NCBI GenBank assembly: GCA_948470475.1
Contig: OX419339.1
Location: 12,098,363 to 12,162,362 of the forward strand
Direction of reading: 5' to 3'
Length of the DNA stretch: 64,000 bases
Origin: Galaxea fascicularis
Lineage: Eukaryota > Cnidaria > Anthozoa > Scleractinia > Euphylliidae
Below are positions 1 to 13,100 of the stretch, piece by piece. The notes under the pieces are model-generated. The model searched no databases. It worked only from the letters and a program-made list of their open reading frames with translations, and was not told the origin of the DNA. Made by a program: the position numbers and the translations under genes. Position 1 is the first letter of the stretch; every line of letters begins with the position of its first letter.

Positions 1-706
1 TTATGGGCAAGAATAGGCCTTGGTAAGTTTTTTATTCTGCTGCATGGTTTTAAACCGCGCAAATCTACTTTAGCCTTAAAGTGCACCAACTTTTGGACAC
101 CCCTGGGATACACAGAACGCATGAGCAGTAGCAGTGCCAGACACCGTGGCTAATTAGTCAACGATAAGGTTCTGGGTTTTACCTTTTTGATCACTGTACC
201 TCAACAAAACTTAACTCAGGGGCTGTCACTGAGTGCGACCATGGACCACAGAACTAGATAACAATCTTATATCCAGGACTGGAATGCTGGCTGGAACATT
301 ACCTTGGACGCTCAAGGGCCCTGTTTTGGTGAGCTGGATGGACCCCTGATGCACAGCCCCACAACTGGCGGACCACAAACATACTTTCAGCCATAACCCC
401 GCCGAGTAAAATCCTTGATTGGTCCACAGGAAATGCAAGCAATTCTACCACAACAAGGTCGCCATCTTTATGGAATACAGGGGGGTGGAGAATCATACCC
501 ATTCTTTGTTAATGATTAATTAACTAGTAACAATCGTTTGTAATATGATATAACGTTACGCAAAGACAATATTTTCGTCTGGTTGTTTTTAAGAAAGTGG
601 TATAGTCCCAGCTTATAAAAAGTCTCAACTGTGACAGTTTTTCCGGTGGATAATATCTCAATGAATAAAATACCTTGAACTGCCAACCAGAAGCAAGAAG
701 ACTTAC
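1..706. other. Intronic sequence, nothing recognised
   Basis: Lies downstream of exon 23 of the minus-strand PKD1-like gene. Open stretches at 226-502 on the minus strand have no splice sites fitting phase 1 and no family pattern, so I treat the region as intron. Confidence 0.4.
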
Positions 707-931
707 ATTTTCCCTCAATAGGTGGCAGATCAACTTTTAACTCGTCCTCTGCATAAGCTTCCACTTCTCCGCGCGAAACATTGCACTTGCATTTGACCCT
801 CAATCCATCTTGCGCAGTCTTAAAGATAAGGACCAACCTCCTTTTGATGACGAGTTTGTCTCGACGCTTCTTCACGATCAGAGAAAATCGAGTAACGGCT
901 GCAGGCCCGAGATCGAACTTCAACAAGTTTC
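707..931 (-). CDS. PKD1-like exon 23, last exon seen in window
   Basis: Acceptor GTTTCTCGCAG, donor GAAAAT|GTAAGT, phase 1 both ends. Reads NLLKFDLGPAAVTRFSLIV through VKCKCNVSRGEVEAYAEDEL. The next exon is not visible in bases 1-706 and probably lies outside. Confidence 0.75.
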
Positions 932-3900
932 CTGCGAGAAACATAACAGGAAACGGTTTTTGGTAGGAGGCCAGCACCAAAGAAGAAAACATACTGTTCA
1001 AATTTTTTTGGCTTGACGCATCCAGTTTAGTAATGGAAAAGTAATTTAAAACACTGGAAGGCTTTAGTGGCGGCCCTATGCCATACAAGGAGGTTAAGTC
1101 CATCGGTCAAGAAAGTTCATAATTTTGGATGGCTCTGTAGCAACTGGCTCAAATGGATATTTTTCTAGATTGCGAGCAGTCTCTTTAAGAGAGTCACTGG
1201 ATTTAGCAGTTGGAGAGGAGAGAAGCCGTAAACAGCCACGAGAAACGCCAGCCACGAGAAACGCGGGTACGCATGGTCAATGGTTCTGTTAGTTCTCGTT
1301 CTGTTAGTCCAATTTGCACACTTTTGCTGTCCGTTCGCGAGAGAGATCTGAGGAAGACTGCTATGTGTGTTTCTGGAATAACGGAAAACAACTCAAAAGA
1401 GCTCTTGAGAACAAAGTTTTAATTACCTCCTTTGTCCTTCTGCTGGCAGGACCACTCAATCTTTAAATCGGGCAATGGGCTCCTAACTACAGCTATGAAT
1501 ACCACCTTCTCGCCCCTGGTTGTCACTTTAATGATTTTAACAAAAGGTACTTCCTCTTCCTTCACGTCAAAGTAAACTGAAGTACTAGCATTCATGTTGC
1601 TCTTAAAGTAGGTCAGCGTAACTGCACACCTGTTGGTTGAAAACAGAAAGATGGCAGAGCTGAATAACGAAATAGCTACGTCACTGGCATGCGGCCAGAA
1701 ACGTGGGCTCAAGCGCGCGAGACCCAAAGGTCATAAGAAACATGCCATGGTATTTAAAACCAAAACATACTTTTGTTATTGGAGACATGTTCTTATTTTG
1801 AGCGTTTTCAAAGAACAAATTAATTTTCGAAGGGATTTAGGTGGTTTAGTAAGGTAAAAGATTTGTTTTCTTTCAGAAAAGCGGTCGGTCTTGCATGCGA
1901 TTGCATATTCGCGAAGCTTTTCCGTGGCTTTCGCACACTCGATCAAAACCCGCGTTCGCCCGCCAAAATCTTACGCAAGCCCAGACGTCATTCAGCTCTG
2001 TCCCGAAAGACTAGAAAACGATGGATCCAAGAAAGTAGCAAATGGTTTAAGGACGGTGCATTCTATTATTGCTACGCGTATGATCAGCGCATCAGGCTAT
2101 TAGTAGATTAGTAGATTAGTAGAGCGCTACACCGGTATCGCCAAGGCCATGGGTTCGAATGCCACAAATGCCTCAAATTTTTAACGCTTTCTTTTCGCCA
2201 CTGCTTTAGCCGCTTTAGTAACTGCGAAAATTGTCTACATTTTAATAATCCTCAGTCCACGTAAATGTGATCTTCATATATTCGCAATCATTTATATTTG
2301 CATTCCTAAAAAGCTATTTTTTCCCAGCGAGGCTCACGTGAAAACCAGTTCCTCTCAAAAGCTATTACCGTCCAGAGAAAAAATTAGGAGAAAGCAAATG
2401 TTTTTCAGGGCTGAAAGAAAATTACCCTGGTTACGCATTTTAAAGAGTTGCAAATAATTATCTCTGAAAATCCGTGGTTAAAAAATTTGAATCTTTCAAA
2501 ACCTCCAATTGAAAACGCCTCGTAAAGATCTGCGTAAGGCTTACGTCATGCGAAACATTCTTACATCTTGTTAGAAGGGAAGGTGTCTGGAGGAATGCGC
2601 AATATCTGTTTACGCGGGAAAATCACCAGCTTAAGATGTCCAGATGTCTTGTTCCTTTGGATACACGGCTTCCAGCCGTCATCTTGTTTACATTTACAAG
2701 TCCAAAGAAAGATGGGGTCGCTTGCCAGGTTGTTAGGATCAGATGAACCGCTGCCATCACAAACTGTCTCATTATGTGCACTTATCACACGCTGTTCGCC
2801 GCCTAAAACAAATGTAACATGATCAGTGAACCGTCCGATAAAAAAATCTCTGCATCTCTGTTGATGATTTACACCCAGTGCAAATGACATAATAGGGAGT
2901 TTTAGCAGCGACGACGGCGACGGCAACGAAAACGTTACTTTAAAACATAACTCTTTCTCAATCATTGAAATTTGTTTAACTTAGAAAATGCTGACAAACT
3001 GTCCTGGAGCTGAATTACTCTGAACGGATATAAAGCAAGGAAAAAGAAAGATAACTTTGCCGCCATATGCTCACGTTCTCGAGACAACATAAAATTTGGT
3101 CATTTGACGTTGTTGTTTTGCAGATGACGGAAAAGAAATGTACAAAACTGTAAAACGCACGTGCAGAGCGATTGTTTATTAAGCCTATTGTTTTGTAGCG
3201 TTCCCGTTGCCGTTGCCGTCCTCATTGCTAAAACTCTCTAATAATGCACGGATGACGTAAAGACGTGGTGAGAACAAAGAAGTTGCGGCTCGTAGCCTGA
3301 CTGGTGTTCTTGAGATGTTTTGAAGGGCTCCGGCGTTATCAGAGTATAGAGTGTTTTCACATGACGTCACGGCGGCCATGTTGGTGTCCCAAAACAAAGA
3401 AACGGCCGCCATGTTGGTGTCCCAAATTAAACCTCTGGGAATTGCATCCTATTTTTATGCAAATATCTTCTTTTGTTTCAGTAAACCAATATGGCTGAAA
3501 GTCACATTAGTGAAAACACTCTATAGGTGTGTAAGATCCCTGGGCGCTAGTTCGTTTGTTTTATTTTTTGTAGCCTGTTCGTTAGTGTTTTATTGTTTGC
3601 GTGTCACACCTTCGTTCCGAGTTGTTTTTGCAGTTCATCGCAATTTACACCTTTATTTTAAATTCGTCGTGTTGTGCATGTAATTACAGGTTTTGCCATA
3701 TATAAGCCTTAGTTTTCTTGTTTTTTGGGGCATAGCAGTTTTTCCTTGGCAGTGGACGCGCTACGCGCGAGTTTCCATTTTAGTTTCACATAGCACGTGT
3801 AGTGAAGTTCTCACAGTTTATCCCGCAGTTGTTTTTAGTAGCCGTAACAATGTAAGTATAGTCTTTATCGTCGTTTCTTGTTAGCTGTATTTCGTTGGCA

Positions 3901-4130
3901 GTCGGTGTAATTCTTTTTATTCATGTTGCAGGTTCAAAGGGTTTATGATTTGTAACGTAACTGGTCGGTACTGAGGATCAATTCACCGGTCCTCGCCTTT
4001 GGAACTCCTTGCCTACAAGTATAACTAATTAAAATTCTCTTAGAATATTTCGTAAAACCCTTGAGAACTCTATCCTTAATTGTTATACCATTTATTTCCC
4101 TTCTTCCGCGTGAAGAAATACTTACAATAC

Positions 4131-4166
<36 letters not shown>

Positions 4167-7100
4167 GTGTAGATTTGAGCGGGGAAATAACAACAACTAA
4201 CTGCCTCATTTACCTTTGGATCACCAACCTATTCCCTTCGGAAGGCGATTCACAGTGATTTCTGACAAATATTAATTAGTAGTGTAGGATGGGAATCGCT
4301 GATCAACTTGAGCATAGTGACGCGATCCTAACTGCAGAAAAATGTGCGATTCTCCTCAGAACTTGCCATATAAAGGTTGTTCCAATTCGGCTGAATGGCG
4401 GGGTTGGTTCAGTGGCCTAGTGGTAAGGTACCTGACCGGTAACCAGGAGACCCGGGTTCGACTCCCGGCTGAACACATTTTCACTCATTTCCTTTGTTGT
4501 TTCGATTTCTGCGCCCATCCTACACTACTAATATATATATTAGGTCCCTGCAGAAATTGTGAAAACAAGTAAATTCTGCTGCCGTCACAATGCACAAACT
4601 TAACCCTCTCCCCACCCCTGTGCTTTGGTCACACAACTGCTAATCACCCACCCACTGCACCCTGTGGGTTCACTCTAATTGGTAATCAAAAGCAAACTGT
4701 CATTCAGGCCTACACTAGACCAGGAAAAATTGCCAAGGCATCCTACGCTGTAAAGACTCACTTAACGAGGCCACAAACTCTAACTGCAGTCAAAGTCTCA
4801 AAGCACGAACCCCCCCCCCCCCCCCCAAGCCCTGTGCTTTTGACACAAAGCTCAGAGTCACCCACCCACTGTTAGAACTGTCCCTGGGCTGTTTGGCAAA
4901 GCAGGCCTTGACAGCAAGCCCCCTCAATTTTGAGCGGCCACCTTTTAGCGAATTCGCTCAGATATATAAAAAAAGGAATATACTCTTAATTCTGTCTGTA
5001 ATTTTATTGTAGGGGCCATCCACAAGATTAGCCTTTGCTATTTGGATGATCCCAGTCGCTCTCTATTTTGTCTGTTACAATTTCTGTTATTCCTTAGCTG
5101 TACTGTTTAGTTACCTATGTAAACTTAACCTATATGTTATGTAAAACTGACCTGAGTTAAATAAATTGTCTTGTTATGTCTTGTCAACTGGCTGCTAGTG
5201 CGGTCACTATCTTGAGGTTCGAAACCCAGGGTTCTAGACACGTTTTTAAGGTAGGTTGTCAACAAAGAATTCCATTGGGTCAAATTCAGTCCCAATGAGT
5301 CAAATTCAGTCCCACTGATCTCATAAATTATCACTAATTTGTTGGGTCATGTAGCTGACCTTGAAGGGATTTTGATCTGAGACTCCACTCTTATCTGGAG
5401 CACTGGAACCGGAATACAATATCACGGATTGATTTTCATCCCTTATGCGATAATACATTAACATCACCAAAGGGAGCCATTTTGTGATCCGAAGCGGCCA
5501 CTGAAAATTCGGCTAATCCCTTAATATCACAGGAATTTCTTGCGAGAGTTAGCTTCACACATCAAAAACCAAAGTAATCTGAACTTTGTGCTTGGCAAGA
5601 AAAGAAGAGAAAGAAGGATACTTTGCGATAAGGGGCGACATTTCGCGCGGGATGACGAGGGATTACACACCTTTTATTTTGGCAATCAAGCTCCTTGTCT
5701 TTACCACTATGGTGAGTTTTGCGCGGGCGCGCAACGAGTCATCATTTCTCACGTATGTAGTGAGATTACATTTTAAGACCTGGAAGAGATAAACGGCATT
5801 TGTAGACGTTAGTGAAGTTAGTGGCGGTGTTGCCTGAACCCCCAATCTCTGCATGTTGCCATTGCACATTTAGTTTCGGCTGGACACTGGAGTGTTGTAT
5901 TGTTTATCATAAGAGACTTCTATAGAGAAAAGACAAGAGTAAAATACGGACGAGAGGAACGAAGAGATATGAAGAGAAACGGGAAGCGAAGGCATTGGAG
6001 GAGAATGAAAGAGAAGACAGGAGAGGAGATGAGAAGAGAAGAGAAGAGGAGAGAAAAAAGGACAGGATAGGGCAGACGAGGTGATTCGAGGCGAGGTAAG
6101 TCAAGGCAAGGCAAGACGAGGAGAGGAGAGGACTCAAAAGGAAAGAAGAGAAAGAGCCCCTTACTTGTCCAGCAGTCAGCTGGTCAGCACCAATCTTAAG
6201 TGTTGGGCTTTCGTCGTCGAATTCAAGACCTCGGTCATCGCAATTCCATGAATACGACATCAACCGCTTGTTACGCGTCACACACGTTGGGGCTTGCACT
6301 TTGGCTGGAAGAAAAAGACATAAGGTTATGCTAATTTATCTACCACCAACTTCTTCGGAACGACGATGATGATAATGATGATGATGATGAGGAGGAGGAG
6401 GAAGATCATACAACTTCGTTCCCAAGGGTTTTTCCTGTCCCTCCTAGTTTTTTAGGGAAAAGCCCTTGGAGCGAAGTTGGATGGTCATGACCACGATCGT
6501 GATTATGGTGGTGGCAAAGAGGGATACTTACCTCTAAACTTTAGCCGTATGGAAGGGCCGATTACAACCCTTGATGTTGGAAACATAATCTTGGGAACCG
6601 TTTTAGCAACACGTCGAATGGCTAGTGTATCACAAGTTTCTTGACCGTTAAAATCCTCTTTCCCGCAGACTGTAATATTGTACGTTATTCCAACTTTAAC
6701 ATCCCTGGCGCTAAACCACACCCATCTTTGCCTTGAAGACACGTTTGCGAATCTGGCATTAAGCTGCGCCAAGTCAGCGGTCTGCGCAGGCGTAGCGGAA
6801 GATGAGCTTTCGAAGGCCGCTGACCAATTCATCGACGCACGCTGATTGGTCACTACAGATATAGTAAATGAGTCGCAAAAACCTGTAATATCAACCAGAC
6901 AAGAAGTTATGTCTCGTGCACTCATTTACGTGGGGCAACGCTGTTCATCGTTGTATCCTTCTGATCAAAGCGATGATTTCTAAAGATGTGCCCTGGATCC
7001 TTCAACGTTTTTTCTAGCGTAAAAGCCGACCAGGTTAGGGATTTTTCATTCATTTTCAGAGGTCATTAAGTACACAACGTACGTTTTGAAAATAAAGACC

Positions 7101-10100
7101 TGAAAAAATAAAACTTCTAGTCCAATTCATATTGTAACAGACTTAACTTGAAGCTTTCACTGTACAACTTAAGTTTCAAGCGGAAACAGCACAAACCATT
7201 TTGCGCAGTAACGGAAAGCGCTGTAAGCGGCTGCTTTTCTATGGCTCGCCTCCAAATATGGCTACAATCTCAAAATTTCACTCTGTACAATTGTGGTATT
7301 AGGGACTTTAAGCAAGGACTACGGAAGCACCTAGTACGGTAGGTTTTGACCGCGGAAGAATGGGGCGAGTACGTAGAATCCCGCCGAGATTCAAAGCCCT
7401 CATTTACATTAAGCAAAGCAGTACTACGTCGCGTAGTACGAAAAGTTTATAATCTTCTTCAGTTAAGTGGTTGTCATGCCATCTTTTAAAGAAATAAGAG
7501 ACTTGCTTTTTCTTTCCCACGGTAATAATTTTATTTCGGATGAGGAATTTTTAGTTCTATACGAGGAATATCAGCCTGCGAACTTGACTTTTCCTTCGTA
7601 TGGTGAGTTTGACCTTGATGAAATGACGGAAGATGAATGTTTGGCGGAGTTTCGGTCCAAATCTTGCCCCTTTCGTCACTCCACTTTTTAAATTTATAGG
7701 GCTCACGAACCCTGATTTCGGTACATAGCAAAACATGGTTTTGCCAGCTCCATTCCATTCGCCTAAAAACAACAAAATTATAACTTAATTAAATACCGAA
7801 ATTGATGTTCTCGTAAAGTTTCTTCGCCCAAATGCTAAATGTACAAGTTCAAATAAGCAAATTATTTCCATAATGAAAGGTTTCCTAATTCGATTAAGGG
7901 GAAAAGCTGTCCCAAGAATCATGAAAGCTGATTACGCTTTGCTTTCACAACTCGCCAGAAACACGGCGTTTGGGTTTCATGCCTGCCACTGCATTTTGAG
8001 CTCAAAATCGACGAACGTTTGTTTAGAAATCACCAAGGACGGCCAAAAAGGATAAAATATCTATATGTTACAATTTAGCTACAAACACAGCGTACTAAGC
8101 ATGTACAGTGCAGGAAAATAGATAAAAAAACCTTACGTACGTTCCACTACGGCCGGCCATGATGTCCTACGTATTCGGTAAGCTGACTACGGCTGGAAAC
8201 CAGTCCATTATCGCGCGGAGGGAAAAAAAATTACTTCCGGTCACCGTACTAGACGCTCCTTAGTCCTTGCTTAAAGTCCCTATTGACAAAGATGCATTCG
8301 ACAATAGAATAGTCATAAGCGCCCAAATAGCTGTTTATTATTTGGTCGTATTAAGTCAATGAACACCGGCGCTTCTTGAAAAAGATCGAGAACATCCTGG
8401 TTAGTAACCAGTCGACTAAAAATCTCAATATTTGCCGAGCCCTTCACGGTGTGAACATTCCACATAATAGCCACCCCTCTCTCTACCCTGTCAACCAGAA
8501 CCCTTGTACTTACCAACTTCTTCCGGTGCAGAAAGCTTCACTGTAAATTCAACGGGTTTCGCTGAAACATTGAGCCGCCTTTCCTCTGAAGAAGAGTGTT
8601 TTGTATACCCTGAACGTTTACGATTTATGGTTCTCAGGAGAACAACCACTGTTGCACCAGGACGAAGTCTGGAGTCAGGAGCGATCTGAACAAAGAGCTT
8701 CTCCTCCCGACAGAGGCATCTTGATTTCTGTGTAAGTTTACTAAGTGCGGCTGCACTGAAGAAGCTTGAACAACTCTTCCATCTTCCGTTGCCACACTCA
8801 ATTTCTTTGTTAAAAACGACCAACAGATACCTGCGCGTTTCGCTAAACTCGCATTTTGTCGGTTCGGGAACAAGATCGTAAAAGCTGAACCTCTTCGCCA
8901 TGGCCCTGGCATACTTTTTAGCCTTTGTGTTGAACAGCACACTGATGGAGCCATGCTGGGATCGCTCGTTGAATTTAACCAAGCAAATTATGGTTGTTTC
9001 ATTTAAATAAGTGGCTTTAAACTTCAGAATCCCTCCACGATCCGTAATGAAAATGCACTGCAAAGTAGAAGTGTTCACAAATCCACTTCCAGTCACAGTC
9101 ACGTTTGAACTGGTGTTAACCTGAGTTTCATTGGGACTAACTTCGAATATCTGCGGTCTGCTATAAACCAGAATCTTGTCGTTTAGTTTTATCCTCTTTG
9201 GCGAGTCATCCAAAGTGCATTCCAATACATATTTACCGGGAGTTATACCAGTTGGTGTGGAGAAAATTACTTTCCTTTTTGATTTAATTTCTACCAAGCT
9301 GAGGTTGTATGGGCTGCAATGGAAACAATAACAAGTATTCAACAAAGTTGTTTACTCAGCCTTGCCGTGAACAAGCGAGACAAAAGGTAAGTCTACAATC
9401 ATGGACAAAAGTAATTGAGACCGGCACTCCCCGAAAAAATACCAACATCATCATCATCGTTACTGTTACCGTTTTATCGTCACCGTCCGTGTTAGTCTCG
9501 TTGCCAATGTTTTTGTCACTGAAACTGTCACTTTAATAATGATTATTTTGCATAGAAAGTCGCCGAAAGGCTCGTGTGTACGTATACAAAACTGAAATTA
9601 TTAGTCTGATATTTCCCTCGCGAGAATACACCATTTTGCTAATGATCAGTTCTAAGTGAATTGTGGGTAGACCCAGTCCTTTAAGGAGGAAAACGGTCAA
9701 AATCACAATTTCAAATAGCCTTTATGCGTGTTTACGTCAAACTTGCTAATTTCACCACCAAGCCTCGTTTTCGAATTTCAAGCTTGTAAATTTTAGCATG
9801 AACTAAATCCCAAAGCAGCACAAAGTATGCACGTGCAAAGGATGACAAAAATGTTAGTGCAAACGAGGCTTGGTGGTGAATTTTGAACATCTGACATAAT
9901 CAAACGTAAGGCCTATTACGTCTTAAAATGGCCGTTTGCCCACTCAGAGGACTGGACCTACCCACAAATCACTTGGCATTGATCATAAGCAAAATAGTGT
10001 ATTACACTGCCTGTGCGCATAATGCAAAAAATAAATACCTTTCAGTCGTTCCTTTTTGCAAAGAGCACCTGATAGTCTCATTCATGCCAGCCACTGTAAC

Positions 10101-13100
10101 GCACAGCTGGGTCGACTCGTCTCCATTCACTGCTTTAATATCAACACCAATGATCTTGGGGCACTTGTTAAATGATTTGTCATCCCGGTGCAGACAAAGG
10201 TTACACGAATCCCAGCGTTTCTTGCCATTTACTACTCCGGCACAGTCAACGCATTTGTTTTTACCACCGCAATCTCCGCAAATGTCCTTTCCCAAGTTGA
10301 CTGACTTGTTTGTCTTGCCGCCAACGCAGATATCAGGGAAACAATCAGACTGTTGATTTTAAGAAAATAACGTTACGATCGATAGGGAGAAGCGACAAAG
10401 ATGGGGGAAAGTCGGGTTTCAGGATCACCTAGATATACTCTTCTAACGGTGTGTGGTTTTTTCACTCGCGTCTCTTTCTCAAGCAACGAGAAACAAAACC
10501 AAAGCCGTTCGTACGCGCGCATTTTCCCGCGCTTGGCGCCGGTCGCATGTAGTTGCACTAAACTGTGATTGGTTCATTGAGCTGTTTGTGTCTTGTGATT
10601 GGTCAGAGTAAGTTCTTTGGTTTTAGCTTAACGACAATCAATTGAAAAGCGCTCGACATCAATTAAATTACTTGTAATTCAATCCGGCGCTAACCATACA
10701 ATAATCAAAATACACTCTTTTTTTTTTAAAGAAAAAACCTTTTTCATGAGAACGTTGAGGCTGAGATTAGCCAAAATTTAGGAACATGCATATGCTAAGA
10801 ACATACCCAGGCTGAGAGTATTTATTTTGCTCATTTAGTTTTTGTCGTGTTGTCAACCTCCGTGTTCATTGCTCTTTGTAAAGCAAAATTTATCAAGAGT
10901 TGGCTGGCGCAACATCTTTTTCACGGACAGAGCAAGCCGCACATATGATGTGACAAACAACTTGACTACCACATCACAGCAAACACGATGCGCACTTTTA
11001 TAGGTTTCCTGTTCACGTCCCTTTGATTTATTGAAATACTATACCATGTAACTTAAGAACACAGGCTCAAAATTAGACGTTCTTATATAAATACCCGTCT
11101 TTTTCATTCTTTGGTTGCTGTTTTTCGGTTTCTTTCTATGTTTGATTTCTGTTCGAAAAATATCTCCTTTCCGGATAACCGGTTGATCGGCAAGTTCCCA
11201 AAAAGGGGTTAACCCCGCTAGGAAGGCATTACTTTGTTTAAAAAATATTCCATTCAGAACAAGTGTTAGTTATGACTGACGTAGACTCACCCACACAGCT
11301 GTACCACTGCAGTCGCCATTACAGTCCTTACTCTGGACCTCACTGCCGTTGATCTGACAAACGTTACACTCGTCATAGTAGGATGGGGCACTACATCTTT
11401 TCGAGCAGTAAGGAGGCTCGACATCTGGATCTAAACAGTTGTCACACTCATCTGGTGCAAGATAAGAAAATAAAAAAGTTACATGGACATGTTTATCAAT
11501 GGTTGATGTGCTACAGGACACGTCATACCACAGCAATGCCTCTCTGCATCCGAGTTTACAGGAAGAGGAGGTAATGTGGGAAGACAAAGTAAAATAGTAT
11601 TGCCACTGTTTGAAAATGACATCGCTGTTTAAGTATGGTAAGGGTGGTAAGTAAGCAGGAGCGGATTCAGGGGGGGGGGGGTAGATTGGGTGGCTAGCCA
11701 CCCCTCTTCGGAGAAGCCCACCATAAAAATCTAATACGTGAAAAAAAGGAAATACATGCATGGGTCCCAAAACATGCAGTATAGTTTGGTGGCCGACTGT
11801 ATCAGCCACCCCCCCCCCCCCCCCCCATTAAAAAACCCTGGATCCGCGCCTCGTAAGGGTCAAAACTGTTTTCCGCCGCGCCTCGGTCTGAAATAGAATC
11901 CAGTTCCCTGCACAGTATCCTCTTCATTAAAGAATCTTTGAACTCAACATGTTTGTTTCTGAAGGAGAACTGAATATGGTGATATGGAGAAAAACGAACA
12001 CATCGATTAAATGGAGAACTGGCCATTATCTGCAAAAAATGTGGTTTACACCATTTCAAGTCATTTCCATGGACGCGCACGCGTCCTCTCCACTATGGTG
12101 GATTTAGTCAGTACTGATAATGGAAAGCCCATACAAAGTCATACCTAGAAACATATAAATTTGCCTTTGATATACTGATCACCTTTACGAAGTAACCCCC
12201 CCCCCCCCCCACGCCCCCCTCCGTTTCCAGGCCTGGACCCTCCCCAGCACGTCTTACCAGGGGAAAAAATTAAGACAAGATGAAGGTCTCCCTTACCTCT
12301 TTTCATTTTGGAATACGGCTTATCATCGCATCCCAAACACTTATTCCTATCCTTTTTCACACACTTCCCACAGTAGTCTTTCTCCAGTTTTGAACCAGCT
12401 ACATTGTCGCAGCCCAGCTTTGACACAACGCACTTGACAACTTGGCGGGAAAAAGTAGTCTGAGAGTCCATGATGGTGGCGTTGAGTTGGTGATAACCTG
12501 ACGTCCTGTTATCGGAGCAGTCCCAGGCTCTCAGCTTAAAGAAGGTAAAATCACGCGAGTCTTCCTTGCCCCAGAAACCTGAAAGAAAAAGAGCCACACA
12601 ACATTGTTTGGTGCTTAACCTACTCTAATTTTACTTAGAAATTGAAAGTTCTAAGAGCGGTTCAGTTTTACATTATTTCAAGTTGAGTTGAGAACTAGGA
12701 TACTCGGAGTAATTAAAAACAAGCAATTTGTCGACGTTTTTGGGAGAGGGAGTAAGATACTCTGATAGCGCTTCCTAGTTATAAGCCCGTCAGCAAAGCG
12801 TTCAGCTTCTTTCCTGTTCAGTTCTGGTGACAGCGAGATTTCCTGGGCCAAACCTTTATGGTGAGAACATACTAAGGCTGCGATTTGGTACAACTGCCTT
12901 TATGTTTCCTCGTGTTTTGCATCACGTGACAGTTTTGTCTGAGCAAATATGCATGGATAGTCATGTGCGCCTTAATTGCAATGGCACTTACCTCCTTTGG
13001 ATTTGAATGTAATACAGTCACCCGGTTTCAACAGAAGAACGCTCCCTTCAGATATGTTAATCCTTCGCAGCAGTCTATCAGCTCTCAGTTTGAACCACCA

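Noticed and set aside
516..706. Extension of exon 23 toward the left
   Set aside because: A good GTAAGT donor ends the exon at 707; the open frame beyond is intron read-through.
3943..4258. Frames with IYIYIY on both strands
   Set aside because: Translation of the (TA)n microsatellite.
4407..4475. Functional tRNA-Thr gene
   Set aside because: C instead of U at position 33, weak D stem and mismatch in the anticodon stem; kept only as tRNA-like.
5907..6299. Minus-strand frame rich in Ser/Leu/Phe
   Set aside because: Beyond exon 19 (to 6165) it is read-through into the GA/CT tract of the intron.
10002..10356. Plus-strand frame at 9928-10356
   Set aside because: Antisense shadow of PKD1-like exon 16.
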